64,000 bases of DNA from Acinetobacter bereziniae LMG 1003 = CIP 70.12 (GTDB lineage: Bacteria > Pseudomonadota > Gammaproteobacteria > Pseudomonadales > Moraxellaceae): positions 1,997,669 through 2,061,668 of the forward strand of contig NZ_KB849756.1 of the NCBI RefSeq assembly GCF_000368925.1. The letters run 5' to 3'. Position numbers and translations under genes: made by a program. Position 1 is the first letter of the stretch. Each line of letters opens with the position of its first letter. The notes under the pieces were generated by a model that was not told where the DNA came from, did no database searches, and saw only the letters and a list, made by a program, of their open reading frames with translations. Positions 1 through 7,671 of this stretch are shown in pieces.

Positions 1-1137
1 AATACTGAGTTCTTGATGAGAATCAATATTCCATGTTGCACCAACACTGAGATGGTCTTGAATGACACCAGGTGCAAGAATATTTAAAAAGACCTCTTGC
101 TCTGGAATGGGCTGATCATTATGGCTATAGCCTGCCCTTAAAAGCAGTCGAGGGTGTGCTTGATAAGATACCCCCAATTTATAGACATTGATGTCTTTCC
201 AACCAAATCCAGGACCCTGTGGAGAACCAAAAAGCTGCCCCTGCTGTAGCTGCCCAACATCAAATGAATGTCCAACAGATTTCACATCTGAATAGTTAAT
301 CCGTTGTACATCTGCTGCAATGGTGAATTGAGGGCTTACTTTTAATGCTGCACCCACTGCATAGTTTTCAGGAACATCAAAATCTCCATGTTCAGCAAAT
401 AATCCCCGATATTGATCAAAACGATCAGCATTGATTTTTGAAGCATAACTCGCACCTAAAGTTAAGCGATCATTGAAGAATATGCCTGACCAGCCCACTC
501 GTGCTCCTAGACCTGTAGCACTCTGCTTTCCTCGATTACTGAGGTTTGAAGCATCTGAAGAAAATCCAGCAAAACCCTGAATTCCCCTTGCCTCAAAACG
601 TTGATATAAAATATTCGTTGCAACACCCACAGATTGATTTGCAGCATATTTCCAAGATACCGCAGGAGAGACAAAAACTTGCGTTAAATCGACCCCAGCC
701 GTGCCCCTATTGCCAAATGCAGCAAACGGATTATCCTGATAGCCTGTATTCATGCCACCATTGCCATACACTGCTAAACCTAATGCCACTTGGTCATTGA
801 TTTGATGATTCAAAGCAATTTCTGGCAATACAAAATACGCTCGTCCATTGCCATCATATGAGCCATTCGCATTCGGCAGTTGATTTGCAGTGATGTTTGC
901 AGAACGATCAGGTGAAAAAATACTCACCCCAATGTCAATACGGTTTCCAACCCAACTTAAACCTGCTGGATTATTAGCGATGCTGAGTGCATCCTGAAAT
1001 TGAGCGATCGATACACCTGCATTACCTTGGGCTTTTACACCATAGGCATGCATAAAATAGCCTGTTGTCGCAGAAGAATTCGAGCTAAATAAAACCCCAG
1101 CAATTGCCAGCCCCGTAACTTGAGATATAAATTTCAT
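1..1137 (-). CDS. FadL/OmpP1-family outer membrane transport protein (C-terminus beyond window)
   Basis: I translated this from the complement. The ATG lies at 1137 and the frame stays open to the window edge (379 codons), so the C-terminus is missing. Residues 1 to about 23 form a signal peptide, followed by the FadL/OmpP1 hallmark: a Gly/Ala-rich N-terminal stretch ending in NNPAGLSWVGNR. Alternating beta-strand-like segments continue through the rest. FadL-type 14-strand barrels move long-chain fatty acids or other hydrophobic molecules across the outer membrane. Here that role comes from family membership, and the substrate is not shown. The gene lies 86 bases downstream of a methyltransferase on the same strand, with no clear functional link. 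Confidence 0.85.
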   Translation of the reverse strand, partial: MKFISQVTGLAIAGVLFSSNSSATTGYFMHAYGVKAQGNAGVSIAQFQDALSIANNPAGLSWVGNRIDIGVSIFSPDRSANITANQLPNANGSYDGNGRAYFVLPEIALNHQINDQVALGLAVYGNGGMNTGYQDNPFAAFGNRGTAGVDLTQVFVSPAVSWKYAANQSVGVATNILYQRFEARGIQGFAGFSSDASNLSNRGKQSATGLGARVGWSGIFFNDRLTLGASYASKINADRFDQYRGLFAEHGDFDVPENYAVGAALKVSPQFTIAADVQRINYSDVKSVGHSFDVGQLQQGQLFGSPQGPGFGWKDINVYKLGVSYQAHPRLLLRAGYSHNDQPIPEQEVFLNILAPGVIQDHLSVGATWNIDSHQELSI

Positions 1138-1223
1138 TGAATCATCTTATCTTTAAATAATATATAACTAAGTATATTGTTAGCCATATATCTTGTAATC
1201 CAAGATAAAATGAGATCATTATT

Positions 1224-1985
1224 CTATTTTTTCATAAAACACTTTTTCTTGACTTGTTTCACTCGACCTAGGCGCAAGAATACAGGAAATTCTATTTTTA
1301 AATCTTCATATTCACTACTTAGTTGTTCAGCCAGTTCAAGTAAGGGATGATCTTGATTTTTTTCACAATAATGTTTAATTGCCGACCATGTCGATAAATA
1401 TTTTAACAGTTGTGCTGCTGACCATTGATACTGCATTTTAAAACTGGCAACGGTTATTTCTTCAAATGGGAATGGAATCGTCTGATATTCTTCGTCAATA
1501 TAACGGCGCTCAGCATCCCAATAACCGTTTAATTTTTTAAAATATACATCTTGAATCATGGAATGAATGACTTTATTCTCAACTTGAATTAAACCATATC
1601 CGATGACAGCAAGGATTCCCTGCGGTTTAAGTGTTCTTTGAACCTCTTTATAAAACCCGTCAAAATCAAACCAATGAATTGCCTGCGCTACCGAAATTAA
1701 ATCAAAACTGTGAGCTGCAAATGAGGTGTGTTCAGCCGATTGAACCTGATAGCTAACATTATCAAAATAAGGTGCAAGCTGTAGTTGTTTTTCGCTCAAA
1801 TCGGTGGCAACAATATGATCAAAATAAGGAGTCAGTAGTTGAGTGAATTGTCCTGAACCTGCACCACAATCCCATGCAAAGCTACGCTCAGGAACATGAT
1901 TTAATATTTCCTGAACCACATCCTGTGGATAACTGGGTCGTGCTTGTTGATAAAGCGCACTGCCTGATGAAAATAAATCTTTCAT
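1224..1985 (-). CDS. Class I SAM-dependent methyltransferase (Methyltransf_11 type)
   Basis: This 253-residue soluble protein has a Rossmann-type methyltransferase core. The glycine-rich SAM-binding motif I is DCGAGSGQFT at about residues 39-48. The acidic end of strand 2 (ATDLSEKQL) and a motif-IV-like segment (LISVAQAIHWF, about residues 95-105) follow. The layout resembles small-molecule methyltransferases of the trans-aconitate or ubiquinone-biosynthesis-like group, but nothing identifies the substrate. The C-terminal half carries the helical cap common in this group and ends in a Lys-rich tail. The gene is monocistronic in appearance and is followed by the FadL-type gene on the same strand. 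Confidence 0.8.
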   Translation of the reverse strand: MKDLFSSGSALYQQARPSYPQDVVQEILNHVPERSFAWDCGAGSGQFTQLLTPYFDHIVATDLSEKQLQLAPYFDNVSYQVQSAEHTSFAAHSFDLISVAQAIHWFDFDGFYKEVQRTLKPQGILAVIGYGLIQVENKVIHSMIQDVYFKKLNGYWDAERRYIDEEYQTIPFPFEEITVASFKMQYQWSAAQLLKYLSTWSAIKHYCEKNQDHPLLELAEQLSSEYEDLKIEFPVFLRLGRVKQVKKKCFMKK

Positions 1986-2153
1986 TGTTTTTTTATAACA
2001 ATCTATTCGTTTTATAAAAATTTATTCTACGTCATTTCCACATCAGCTCAAGGCATTTTGTAAGACAATTAAAATCATTCCTCTGCACCGTATTTTAATC
2101 GGTTTATTTTCTAGAACGCTCACAATGACATTGAACGCTAAAAATAGGCAATA

Positions 2154-2182
2154 AAAAACCCCAAACAATGTTTGGGGTTTTT
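2154..2182 (-). terminator. Rho-independent terminator after first tRNA-Phe
   Basis: A near-perfect hairpin has arms AAAAACCCCAAAC and GTTTGGGGTTTTT around a tiny loop. It begins only a few bases past the tRNA 3' end on the minus strand, and a run of U follows in that direction. Confidence 0.8.
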
Positions 2183-2188
2183 CAAATA

Positions 2189-2264
2189 TGGTGGCGAGAC
2201 CCAGGATCGAACTGGGGACACACGGATTTTCAATCCGTTGCTCTACCTACTGAGCTATCACGCC
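2189..2264 (-). tRNA. tRNA-Phe (GAA), copy 1
   Basis: The 76-nt cloverleaf includes an encoded CCA end. The anticodon stem ACGGA/TCCGT encloses the loop TTGAAAA, giving anticodon GAA (Phe). The T arm contains GTTCGAT and the D arm AGCTCAGTAGGTAGAGC. The acceptor stem GGCGTGA pairs with TCTCGCC except for one U5-U68 mismatch, which the second copy shares. It is the downstream member of a tandem pair in minus-strand order. Confidence 0.97.
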
Positions 2265-2274
2265 GATGCGGTGT

Positions 2275-2303
2275 ATTAAGCCGTATCTGTATTCAATAGT
2301 CAA
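2275..2303 (-). promoter_or_regulatory. Putative sigma-70 promoter of tRNA-Phe copy 1
   Basis: On the minus strand TTGACT is followed by a 17-base spacer and CTTAAT (or an 18-base spacer and TTAATA). The -10 box lies about 10 bases upstream of the tRNA 5' end, so each tRNA gene seems to have its own promoter. Confidence 0.55.
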
Positions 2304-2345
2304 TAAAAATCATGACTTTTTTATTCAAGCGAATATTTTTTACCC

Positions 2346-2375
2346 AAAAAAAAATCCCTGATGGGATCAGGGATT
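2346..2375 (-). terminator. Rho-independent terminator after second tRNA-Phe
   Basis: The arms AATCCCTGAT and ATCAGGGATT are separated by three bases, and on the minus strand a run of nine U follows. It sits between the two tRNA genes, so the upstream copy terminates before the downstream copy's promoter. Confidence 0.8.
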
Positions 2376-2398
2376 GAAATCTTAAAGATTTTTAAATA

Positions 2399-2474
2399 TG
2401 GTGGCGAGACCCAGGATCGAACTGGGGACACACGGATTTTCAATCCGTTGCTCTACCTACTGAGCTATCACGCC
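2399..2474 (-). tRNA. tRNA-Phe (GAA), copy 2
   Basis: The sequence is identical to copy 1 over the 76-nt tRNA, with the GAA anticodon, encoded CCA and the same U5-U68 acceptor mismatch. Flanking bases on both sides are also nearly identical, which shows a local tandem duplication with a repeat period of 210 bases. Confidence 0.97.
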
Positions 2475-2484
2475 GATGGGGCGT

Positions 2485-2513
2485 ATTAAACAATTTAATC
2501 CATAAGCCGTCAA
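2485..2513 (-). promoter_or_regulatory. Putative sigma-70 promoter of tRNA-Phe copy 2
   Basis: On the minus strand TTGACG, a 17-base spacer and TTTAAT are followed by a GC-rich discriminator (CGCCCC). That layout is typical of stable-RNA promoters under stringent control. The tRNA 5' end starts about 10 bases downstream. Confidence 0.6.
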
Positions 2514-2591
2514 GTATAGAAAGCATTAAAATCATTCAACAGTCTATTTTTACAACAAAATCAGCCTATTTACGCGCTAATGGATGCTTTT

Positions 2592-2756
2592 TCACACATA
2601 TTTGAGCCATACATTGTTTGAATGATCTCGATTAGCATAACCAATTTGCGCATATTCCGTTTTTGAATCTGTGCAAAATGCACTTAAAACTAACCATTTC
2701 ACCATCCCTTGTTCTTGAGCAACTTGTTTTTGAGCAAAGCAAGCAAAAGCAATGAC
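2592..2756 (-). other. Short open frame, possible gene remnant
   Basis: The 317 bases between tRNA-Phe and the acetyltransferase gene hold no convincing gene. On the minus strand a frame runs open for about 54 codons. It begins right after an in-frame TGA and reads like a protein (hydrophobic start, then VKWLVLSAFCTDSKTEYAQ). The only ATG within it leaves 37 residues, with no clear ribosome binding site. It may be a decayed small exported-protein gene or chance. Confidence 0.2.
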
Positions 2757-2792
2757 TCAAGCTGCTTTAGGCATTCAGAAAACTCAAATCGC

Positions 2793-3170
2793 TTAGATTT
2801 TACCGAGATGTGCTAAACAACGATGTATTGCACCGCAACCTGGCTCAAAGTTCTTTACACCCTTTTCTTCTTCAATTCGGCAAACTTCCTCAACCAAACG
2901 TTCAGCAACTCCTCGCCCTCGATTGGCTGGATGTACCACAATATTTTCTAAAGTTCTGCTTTCACCTTGTCCAGTACACCATAATGCCCCAATAATCTTT
3001 GTATTAAATTCTGCGACATAAAGTAGGGTATAATGAGCCAAGTTTTGCTCAAGTTGTTCTATGGCGTCATGACCATCCCCAAATTCGGGGCTGGTGTCAT
3101 ATAATCGCTCAAGCTGATCGCGAACTTCTTCATTTTCTAGTGAAGTTTTAGCATGTACGGTAATAGGCAT
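2793..3170 (-). CDS. Small GNAT-fold acetyltransferase, possibly PanZ/PanM-like
   Basis: This 125-residue protein consists of little more than a GNAT core. Motif A (acetyl-CoA pyrophosphate binding) reads VVHPANRGRGVAERLVEEV at about residues 77-95. The preceding strands (LLYVAEFNTKIIGALWC) fit the fold. The start is well supported: AGGAGGG lies eight bases upstream of the ATG. Its small size and short C-terminus recall PanZ/PanM, the acetyl-CoA sensor that promotes maturation of aspartate decarboxylase PanD. That subfamily assignment is a guess, and a generic N-acetyltransferase is the alternative. It diverges from hisB. Confidence 0.7.
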   Translation of the reverse strand: MPITVHAKTSLENEEVRDQLERLYDTSPEFGDGHDAIEQLEQNLAHYTLLYVAEFNTKIIGALWCTGQGESRTLENIVVHPANRGRGVAERLVEEVCRIEEEKGVKNFEPGCGAIHRCLAHLGKI

Positions 3171-3272
3171 TGATTAACCCTCCTGAGCAATCTAATATGC
3201 TGTCACTTTCGTCACAGCGAAACATCTTTACATCAAACTTTTAATTTTTGACGTTTTTTGAGGAACGTGTCT

Positions 3273-3866
3273 ATGGCGCAACGTATCAGTGAAGTGGTAA
3301 GAAACACCAACGAAACTAAAATTCGAGTTCGTGTGAATCTTGACGGTACTGGTCAAGGCACGCTCAATACAGGTGTTCCCTTTTTAGACCATATGATTGA
3401 TCAAATCAAGCGTCATGGTTTATTTGATATTGATATTCATTGTGATGGCGACTTGGAAATCGATGATCACCACACCGTAGAAGATTGTGGGATTACGCTA
3501 GGACAAGCCTTTGCACAAGCGCTTGGCGATAAAAAAGGCTTAAAACGTTATGGTCATTTTTATGCACCACTTGATGAGTCTTTAAGCCGTGTCGTTGTTG
3601 ATCTATCAGGTCGCCCAGGATTGTGGATGGATATTCCATTTACTCGTGCACGAATTGGTAGCTTCGATGTCGATTTATTCTCAGAATTTTTCCAAGGCTT
3701 TGTTAATCATGCCTTAATGACCCTGCATATCGACAACTTAAAAGGTAAAAATAGCCATCACCAGATCGAAAGTGTGTTCAAAGCGTTTGCTCGCGCACTA
3801 CGTATGGCATGCGAAGTTGATCCTCGCGCTGAAAATACTGTTGCTTCTACCAAAGGAACCTTGTAA
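3273..3866 (+). CDS. hisB: Imidazoleglycerol-phosphate dehydratase
   Basis: HisB removes water from imidazole glycerol phosphate to give imidazole acetol phosphate in histidine biosynthesis. The 197-residue monofunctional form has the family's metal-binding histidine motifs: DHMIDQIKRHG and DDHHTVEDCGI in the first repeat, and NHALMTLHID with NSHHQIES in the second. No histidinol-phosphatase domain is fused, unlike in enterobacteria. I chose the ATG at 3273 because GAGGA lies eight bases upstream; an upstream in-frame TTG lacks such a site. The stop codon overlaps the hisH start by one base, so the two are translationally coupled. Confidence 0.96.
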   Translation: MAQRISEVVRNTNETKIRVRVNLDGTGQGTLNTGVPFLDHMIDQIKRHGLFDIDIHCDGDLEIDDHHTVEDCGITLGQAFAQALGDKKGLKRYGHFYAPLDESLSRVVVDLSGRPGLWMDIPFTRARIGSFDVDLFSEFFQGFVNHALMTLHIDNLKGKNSHHQIESVFKAFARALRMACEVDPRAENTVASTKGTL

Positions 3867-4483
3867 TGACCCGTATTGCCCTTCTTGATTATGGCATGGG
3901 AAACCTTCATTCAGCAGCTAAAGCACTCGAACATGTCGGTGCAACTGTAGATGTGACCAATGATCCAAAGCTGATTGCTCAAGCAGATAAAATTGTATTT
4001 CCAGGTGTGGGAGCAATGCGTGACTGCATTCAAGGCATGCATGAAGCAGGAATCGATGAAGTTGTACGTCAAGCTGCCTTCAATAAACCTGTGCTGGCAA
4101 TATGTGTCGGTATGCAGGCTTTACTTGAGTCATCTGAAGAAAATGGTGGCACTCAAGCGCTGGGTATTTTTGATGGCATGGTCAAACATTTTCCAGATAT
4201 GGAGGGATTAAAAGTTCCTCACATGGGCTGGAACCAAGTCCACCAAGCTGATCCTAGCCATCCAATGTGGAAAAATATCGAACAAGATGCACGCTTCTAT
4301 TTCGTGCATAGCTATTATGTTGAACCTAAAGATTCAACACTGATTGCAGCAACATGTGATTATGGTTTGCAGTTCTGTACCGCAATTCATAAAGAAAATC
4401 TATTTGCTACACAATTCCATCCAGAAAAGAGCCATACAGCAGGTTTACAATTGCTGAAAAACTTTGTGGAATGGAATATTTAA
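3866..4483 (+). CDS. hisH: Imidazole glycerol phosphate synthase, glutaminase subunit
   Basis: HisH hydrolyses glutamine and channels ammonia to HisF, the cyclase encoded near 10.9 kb here. The 205-residue class I amidotransferase shows the N-terminal YGMGNLHS motif, the nucleophile elbow AICVGMQALL with the catalytic Cys, and the C-terminal FHPEKSH segment supplying His and Glu of the triad. It is directly coupled to hisB. Its partner HisF and the preceding-step enzyme HisA are encoded a few kilobases away rather than in one operon. Confidence 0.96.
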   Translation: MTRIALLDYGMGNLHSAAKALEHVGATVDVTNDPKLIAQADKIVFPGVGAMRDCIQGMHEAGIDEVVRQAAFNKPVLAICVGMQALLESSEENGGTQALGIFDGMVKHFPDMEGLKVPHMGWNQVHQADPSHPMWKNIEQDARFYFVHSYYVEPKDSTLIAATCDYGLQFCTAIHKENLFATQFHPEKSHTAGLQLLKNFVEWNI

Positions 4484-4501
4484 CACCTCAAGATAAAAAA
4501 A

Positions 4502-4529
4502 ATCAGAGCCAATTTAAATTGGCTCTGAT
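4502..4529. terminator. Hairpin, terminator-like, after hisBH
   Basis: A perfect inverted repeat, ATCAGAGCCAATT against AATTGGCTCTGAT, lies 18 bases past the hisH stop. The A-run on its left gives a U-tract only in the minus direction, while in the hisH direction the following bases are AACTCAAATT. It may still end hisBH transcription, but the polarity is odd. Confidence 0.5.
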
Positions 4530-4633
4530 AACTCAAATTGCTACAAAAAATAAAGTTTTAAACTTTTGACTACTTGGTCTTTTAGACACACTCCAATAAA
4601 AACTTTAATACTTATTGATTCAATGGCTTATAG

Positions 4634-5167
4634 ATGAAAAACAACACGCTTATCAATGATGCACTGCTTCATCCCAATGGACGTTTTGGGCGTTTATCAC
4701 TCATTGCATGGTTAACCATTCTCACCCTTATTTTATGCTCCCTAAATCTTTATATCTCATTACAGATGTTGAATACCGACGAAGATTTTAAGCAAATTGA
4801 ACCTTTGGCTTTGTTTTTATGGGCGACCTTACACATCTCATGTATCTATACATTTTTTATACTCATCATTCGTAGACTGCATGATCTTAATCGTTCTGGT
4901 TGGTGGAGTGTGTTGATTTTGATCCCGATTGTACAGGTGCTTTTTTTGTTTTTAATCTTTGTCACACCTGGCTCTTTTCATGATAATCAATACGGTAGCA
5001 GTAGATTAACACCTATTTGGGAAAAAACCGTTGCACTGATCTCAATCATTTTCACCCCCATCTTAACCATCGTGGTCATCTATATTTTGGCGATCTCTCC
5101 CCCACCGAAAACTGATCCGCAAATCGAATTTGAAGGATCTCATCACGTGATGCAACCATCACGTTAA
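4634..5167 (+). CDS. DUF805 family inner membrane protein
   Basis: This 177-residue membrane protein begins with the typical DUF805 opening (PNGRFGRLSLIAW), in which a Gly-Arg-rich segment precedes the first membrane helix. About four hydrophobic helices follow (roughly residues 24-44, 60-83, 91-113 and 132-153). RRLHDLNRSGWW between helices 2 and 3 is the second family hallmark. The function of DUF805 proteins is not established. The gene ends four bases inside the 3' end of the convergent regulator gene. Confidence 0.8.
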   Translation: MKNNTLINDALLHPNGRFGRLSLIAWLTILTLILCSLNLYISLQMLNTDEDFKQIEPLALFLWATLHISCIYTFFILIIRRLHDLNRSGWWSVLILIPIVQVLFLFLIFVTPGSFHDNQYGSSRLTPIWEKTVALISIIFTPILTIVVIYILAISPPPKTDPQIEFEGSHHVMQPSR

Positions 5168-5565
5168 TCTTTGGTAACAAAGCCACCTTCTAACGGTTCA
5201 ACATTGATTTTAATCTCTGCTTTTAAGTTTAAAGCGGCATAACGATCTTTAATCTCATTGATTAACTGCTCCATGGTGGCATGGCTTAAATCCAGTTCAG
5301 ATTCAGCATATGCCTTACTCACAAGTTCCGTTTTGTCTTGCTGTTTAGCTTCCATATTCCAACGTTCAGTCATACCCACTAAACGTGCCAATTCAATTAA
5401 ACTTTGTGCGCTTGAAGGTGTAGAATTATGTAGCCATTTACTCATTGTACCTTTTGAAGTTTCCAGCACATTGACAATATCACTGGCCTTTATATTTTTA
5501 TCTTGAATCAATTGCTTTAAACGTTTTGCACCTTCGATAAAAAGATCATCCTCTTTTTCTACCAT
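5164..5565 (-). CDS. Helix-turn-helix (XRE-like) protein
   Basis: The 133-residue protein has a Cro/CI-type helix-turn-helix near the N-terminus (about residues 24-50: IKASDIVNVLETSKGTMSKWL). A short linker and a charged C-terminal region with a predicted helix (MEQLINEIKDRYAALNLK) follow and may mediate dimerisation. The C-terminus ends in a strand-like segment, KAEIKINVEP. It is probably a transcriptional regulator, but the target is unknown. The gene is convergent with the DUF805 gene and diverges from the exonuclease gene. Confidence 0.7.
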   Translation of the reverse strand: MVEKEDDLFIEGAKRLKQLIQDKNIKASDIVNVLETSKGTMSKWLHNSTPSSAQSLIELARLVGMTERWNMEAKQQDKTELVSKAYAESELDLSHATMEQLINEIKDRYAALNLKAEIKINVEPLEGGFVTKD

Positions 5566-5732
5566 CTGCTTGATTCCTGTAATTTCATCTCACAAAACTA
5601 TCATCTTTTATTCAAAGTTTGTTATAACACAATATCGTTAAATTTTTTTATGCCTTACCTGCTCAATTTTAGTCGACAAAGCAAGTAATTTATGAAATTT
5701 CAGCTACCCCTGAAAACTGAGAGCTAAAATTT

Positions 5733-6395
5733 GTGAATGATCAAAGCCAACAAATCCCAAGCAAGGAACAAATTCTAAGCTTTCCACGTTTTGAAAATTT
5801 GCCTTTAAATAAAATTGTGGTGATTAATACGCTGGAACAGTGTCATGAAATTTCAGAAGAATTAGCAAAAGCGACTTTACTCGGCTTTGATACAGAGTCA
5901 AAGCCAACTTTTACAAAAGGTGAAGTTCAGACAGGACCTCATTTGATTCAACTTGCCACTGCGGAGAAAGCTTATTTATTTCAGGTTTCGCCTGAAATTC
6001 TAAACTTTTTAAAACCCTTTTTAGAAAACACAAATCAACTCAAAGTGGGCTTTGGTCTAAAAAATGACTTACATTTATTTCGTAAAAAAGGGGTAGAACT
6101 ACATCGTGTGATTGAGCTTTCCAAACTTTTCTCAAGCTTCGGAATGACCAGTCCATTAGGCATTAAAAATGCGATGGCGCTCCTATTTCAGGTTCATTTT
6201 CCTAAAAGTAAATCAATAAGCACCTCGAACTGGGCGAAAAAGAATCTGACCATTCCTCAAATTCTGTACGCCGCAGCAGACGCTTATGCGCCAGTTCTTA
6301 TTTTTAAGGCACTTCTCGATTTAAATTTAATCCCAGCTGATATCATCAAAATCACGACTGAATTGGGGATCAATGAAAATAAAAGCCCCAACTGA
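5733..6395 (+). CDS. 3'-5' exonuclease domain protein (DEDDy, RNase D-like)
   Basis: This single-domain 220-residue protein carries the motifs of the DnaQ-like exonuclease fold. Exo I is FDTESKP (about residues 52-58), Exo II is GFGLKNDLHLF with the second Asp, and Exo III is YAAADAYAP with the Tyr-x3-Asp spacing that marks the DEDDy subgroup. No HRDC or polymerase domain is attached, so it is shorter than RNase D. The predicted chemistry is metal-dependent removal of 3' nucleotides; whether the substrate is RNA or DNA cannot be told. The start is a GTG, since no ATG is available in frame. It ends 75 bases ahead of hisA. Confidence 0.8.
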   Translation: MNDQSQQIPSKEQILSFPRFENLPLNKIVVINTLEQCHEISEELAKATLLGFDTESKPTFTKGEVQTGPHLIQLATAEKAYLFQVSPEILNFLKPFLENTNQLKVGFGLKNDLHLFRKKGVELHRVIELSKLFSSFGMTSPLGIKNAMALLFQVHFPKSKSISTSNWAKKNLTIPQILYAAADAYAPVLIFKALLDLNLIPADIIKITTELGINENKSPN

Positions 6396-6470
6396 CACTT
6401 AGAAATTGATCAAGTTTTTGCTAAGATGAACGCCAATGAATTTCTATGAGAATAGGCAAGGAGCGAAAGC

Positions 6471-7202
6471 ATGCTGATCATCCCTGCAATAGACCTGAAA
6501 GATGGTAAATGTGTACGTTTAAAACAAGGTCGTATGGAAGACGATACTGTATTTTCTGATGATCCAGTTGCAACGGCACAACATTGGGTAAATGAAGGTG
6601 CACGCCGTTTACATCTGGTTGATTTAAATGGTGCTTTCGCTGGTACACCAATCCATAAACCTGTGGTTGAAGCAATTGCCAAAGCGCAACCTGAACTACC
6701 GATTCAAATTGGTGGTGGTATCCGCTCTTTAGAGACGATTGAGCATTACCTAGATGCAGGTGTGTCTTTTGTGATCATTGGAACCAAAGCCGTTCAAAAC
6801 CCTGAGTTTGTCGAAGAAGCATGTCAAAAATTTGCAGGTCATATCATCGTCGGTATTGATGCAATGAACGGTATGGTTGCTACAGATGGCTGGGCAAATG
6901 TGACTGATGTAAAAGCGACTGATCTTGCAAAACGTTTTGCTGATGCAGGTGTATCAAGCATTGTTTATACAGACATCGCACGTGATGGCATGATGCAAGG
7001 TGTCAATGTTGAGCAGACTGTTAATCTTGCACAATATTCAGGTCTTCCTGTCATCGCATCAGGTGGTGTTACTAACTTAGATGATGTACGCAACTTAAAA
7101 GGTCAACCAGGTATTTTAGGTGCAATTACTGGACGAGCAATCTATGAAGGCACGCTCAATCTACGTGAAGCTCAATTATTGTTGGATGACCAAGCATTCT
7201 AA
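6471..7202 (+). CDS. hisA: 1-(5-phosphoribosyl)-5-[(5-phosphoribosylamino)methylideneamino]imidazole-4-carboxamide isomerase
   Basis: HisA performs the Amadori isomerisation of ProFAR to PRFAR, the substrate of HisH-HisF. The 243-residue beta/alpha barrel shows the N-terminal catalytic Asp in PAIDLKDGKCVRL and the second in YTDIARDGM. The phosphate-binding loops are IGGGIRS and IASGGV. A strong AAGGAG precedes the ATG by six bases. A good terminator follows, so hisA ends its transcript. Confidence 0.97.
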   Translation: MLIIPAIDLKDGKCVRLKQGRMEDDTVFSDDPVATAQHWVNEGARRLHLVDLNGAFAGTPIHKPVVEAIAKAQPELPIQIGGGIRSLETIEHYLDAGVSFVIIGTKAVQNPEFVEEACQKFAGHIIVGIDAMNGMVATDGWANVTDVKATDLAKRFADAGVSSIVYTDIARDGMMQGVNVEQTVNLAQYSGLPVIASGGVTNLDDVRNLKGQPGILGAITGRAIYEGTLNLREAQLLLDDQAF

Positions 7203-7221
7203 CTTCAGTTAATTTGTAGAA

Positions 7222-7246
7222 AGAGAACCGTAAGGTTCTCTTTTTT
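7222..7246 (+). terminator. Rho-independent terminator of hisA
   Basis: The stem AGAGAACC/GGTTCTCT has a four-base loop and is followed by six T. Confidence 0.9.
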
Positions 7247-7269
7247 ATTCTTTCAATCACAACAAAAAT

Positions 7270-7563
7270 CTAGACTAATGTATTCTCAAAATGCTGCATT
7301 TCTATTTTTTGTGCTAAAAAGGGTTTTAAAGCATTAAACCAATGTTTAAATTCTTCTGTTTTCATAAAAACATCTGTGTGTGCTTTTAAATCAGTCCAGT
7401 GAATTTGTAGAATATATTGTTGATTATTCTCTATTCCACGAATCAATTTAAATTTTTCACACCCTTGTGCATTTCTAAAAATGTCGGATAATTCATAAAA
7501 TTTCTTTTCGAAAGCCGATTGCTGACCCTCAATAATATGAAATAAAGCTTGTTCAATGACCAT
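7270..7563 (-). CDS. Antibiotic biosynthesis monooxygenase (ABM) family protein
   Basis: The 97-residue single-domain protein has the ABM dimeric alpha/beta-barrel pattern: FHIIEGQQSAFEKKFYELSD, then GCEKFKLIRGIENN, a central YILQIHWTDLKAHTDVF, and an FKHWFNALKPF helix. Proteins of this type include quinol and small aromatic monooxygenases and also non-enzymatic stress proteins. Nothing here fixes the substrate. The gene is divergent from the EamA transporter, and only about 110 bases separate their starts. Confidence 0.75.
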   Translation of the reverse strand: MVIEQALFHIIEGQQSAFEKKFYELSDIFRNAQGCEKFKLIRGIENNQQYILQIHWTDLKAHTDVFMKTEEFKHWFNALKPFLAQKIEMQHFENTLV

Positions 7564-7671
7564 GGCTTATTTCTCTTTATGCATATTTTAATAGTTAAAG
7601 TATAACGCTTTCAGGTGACAATTTAATGATCACCTCTCATTTATTACCAAACTTAACATCAGCATAATTCT

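Noticed and set aside
546..800. 84-codon plus-strand frame containing CPYCQMQQ and CHHCHT
   Set aside because: It looks like a zinc finger but is the antisense shadow of the FadL-type gene, which has clear family motifs.
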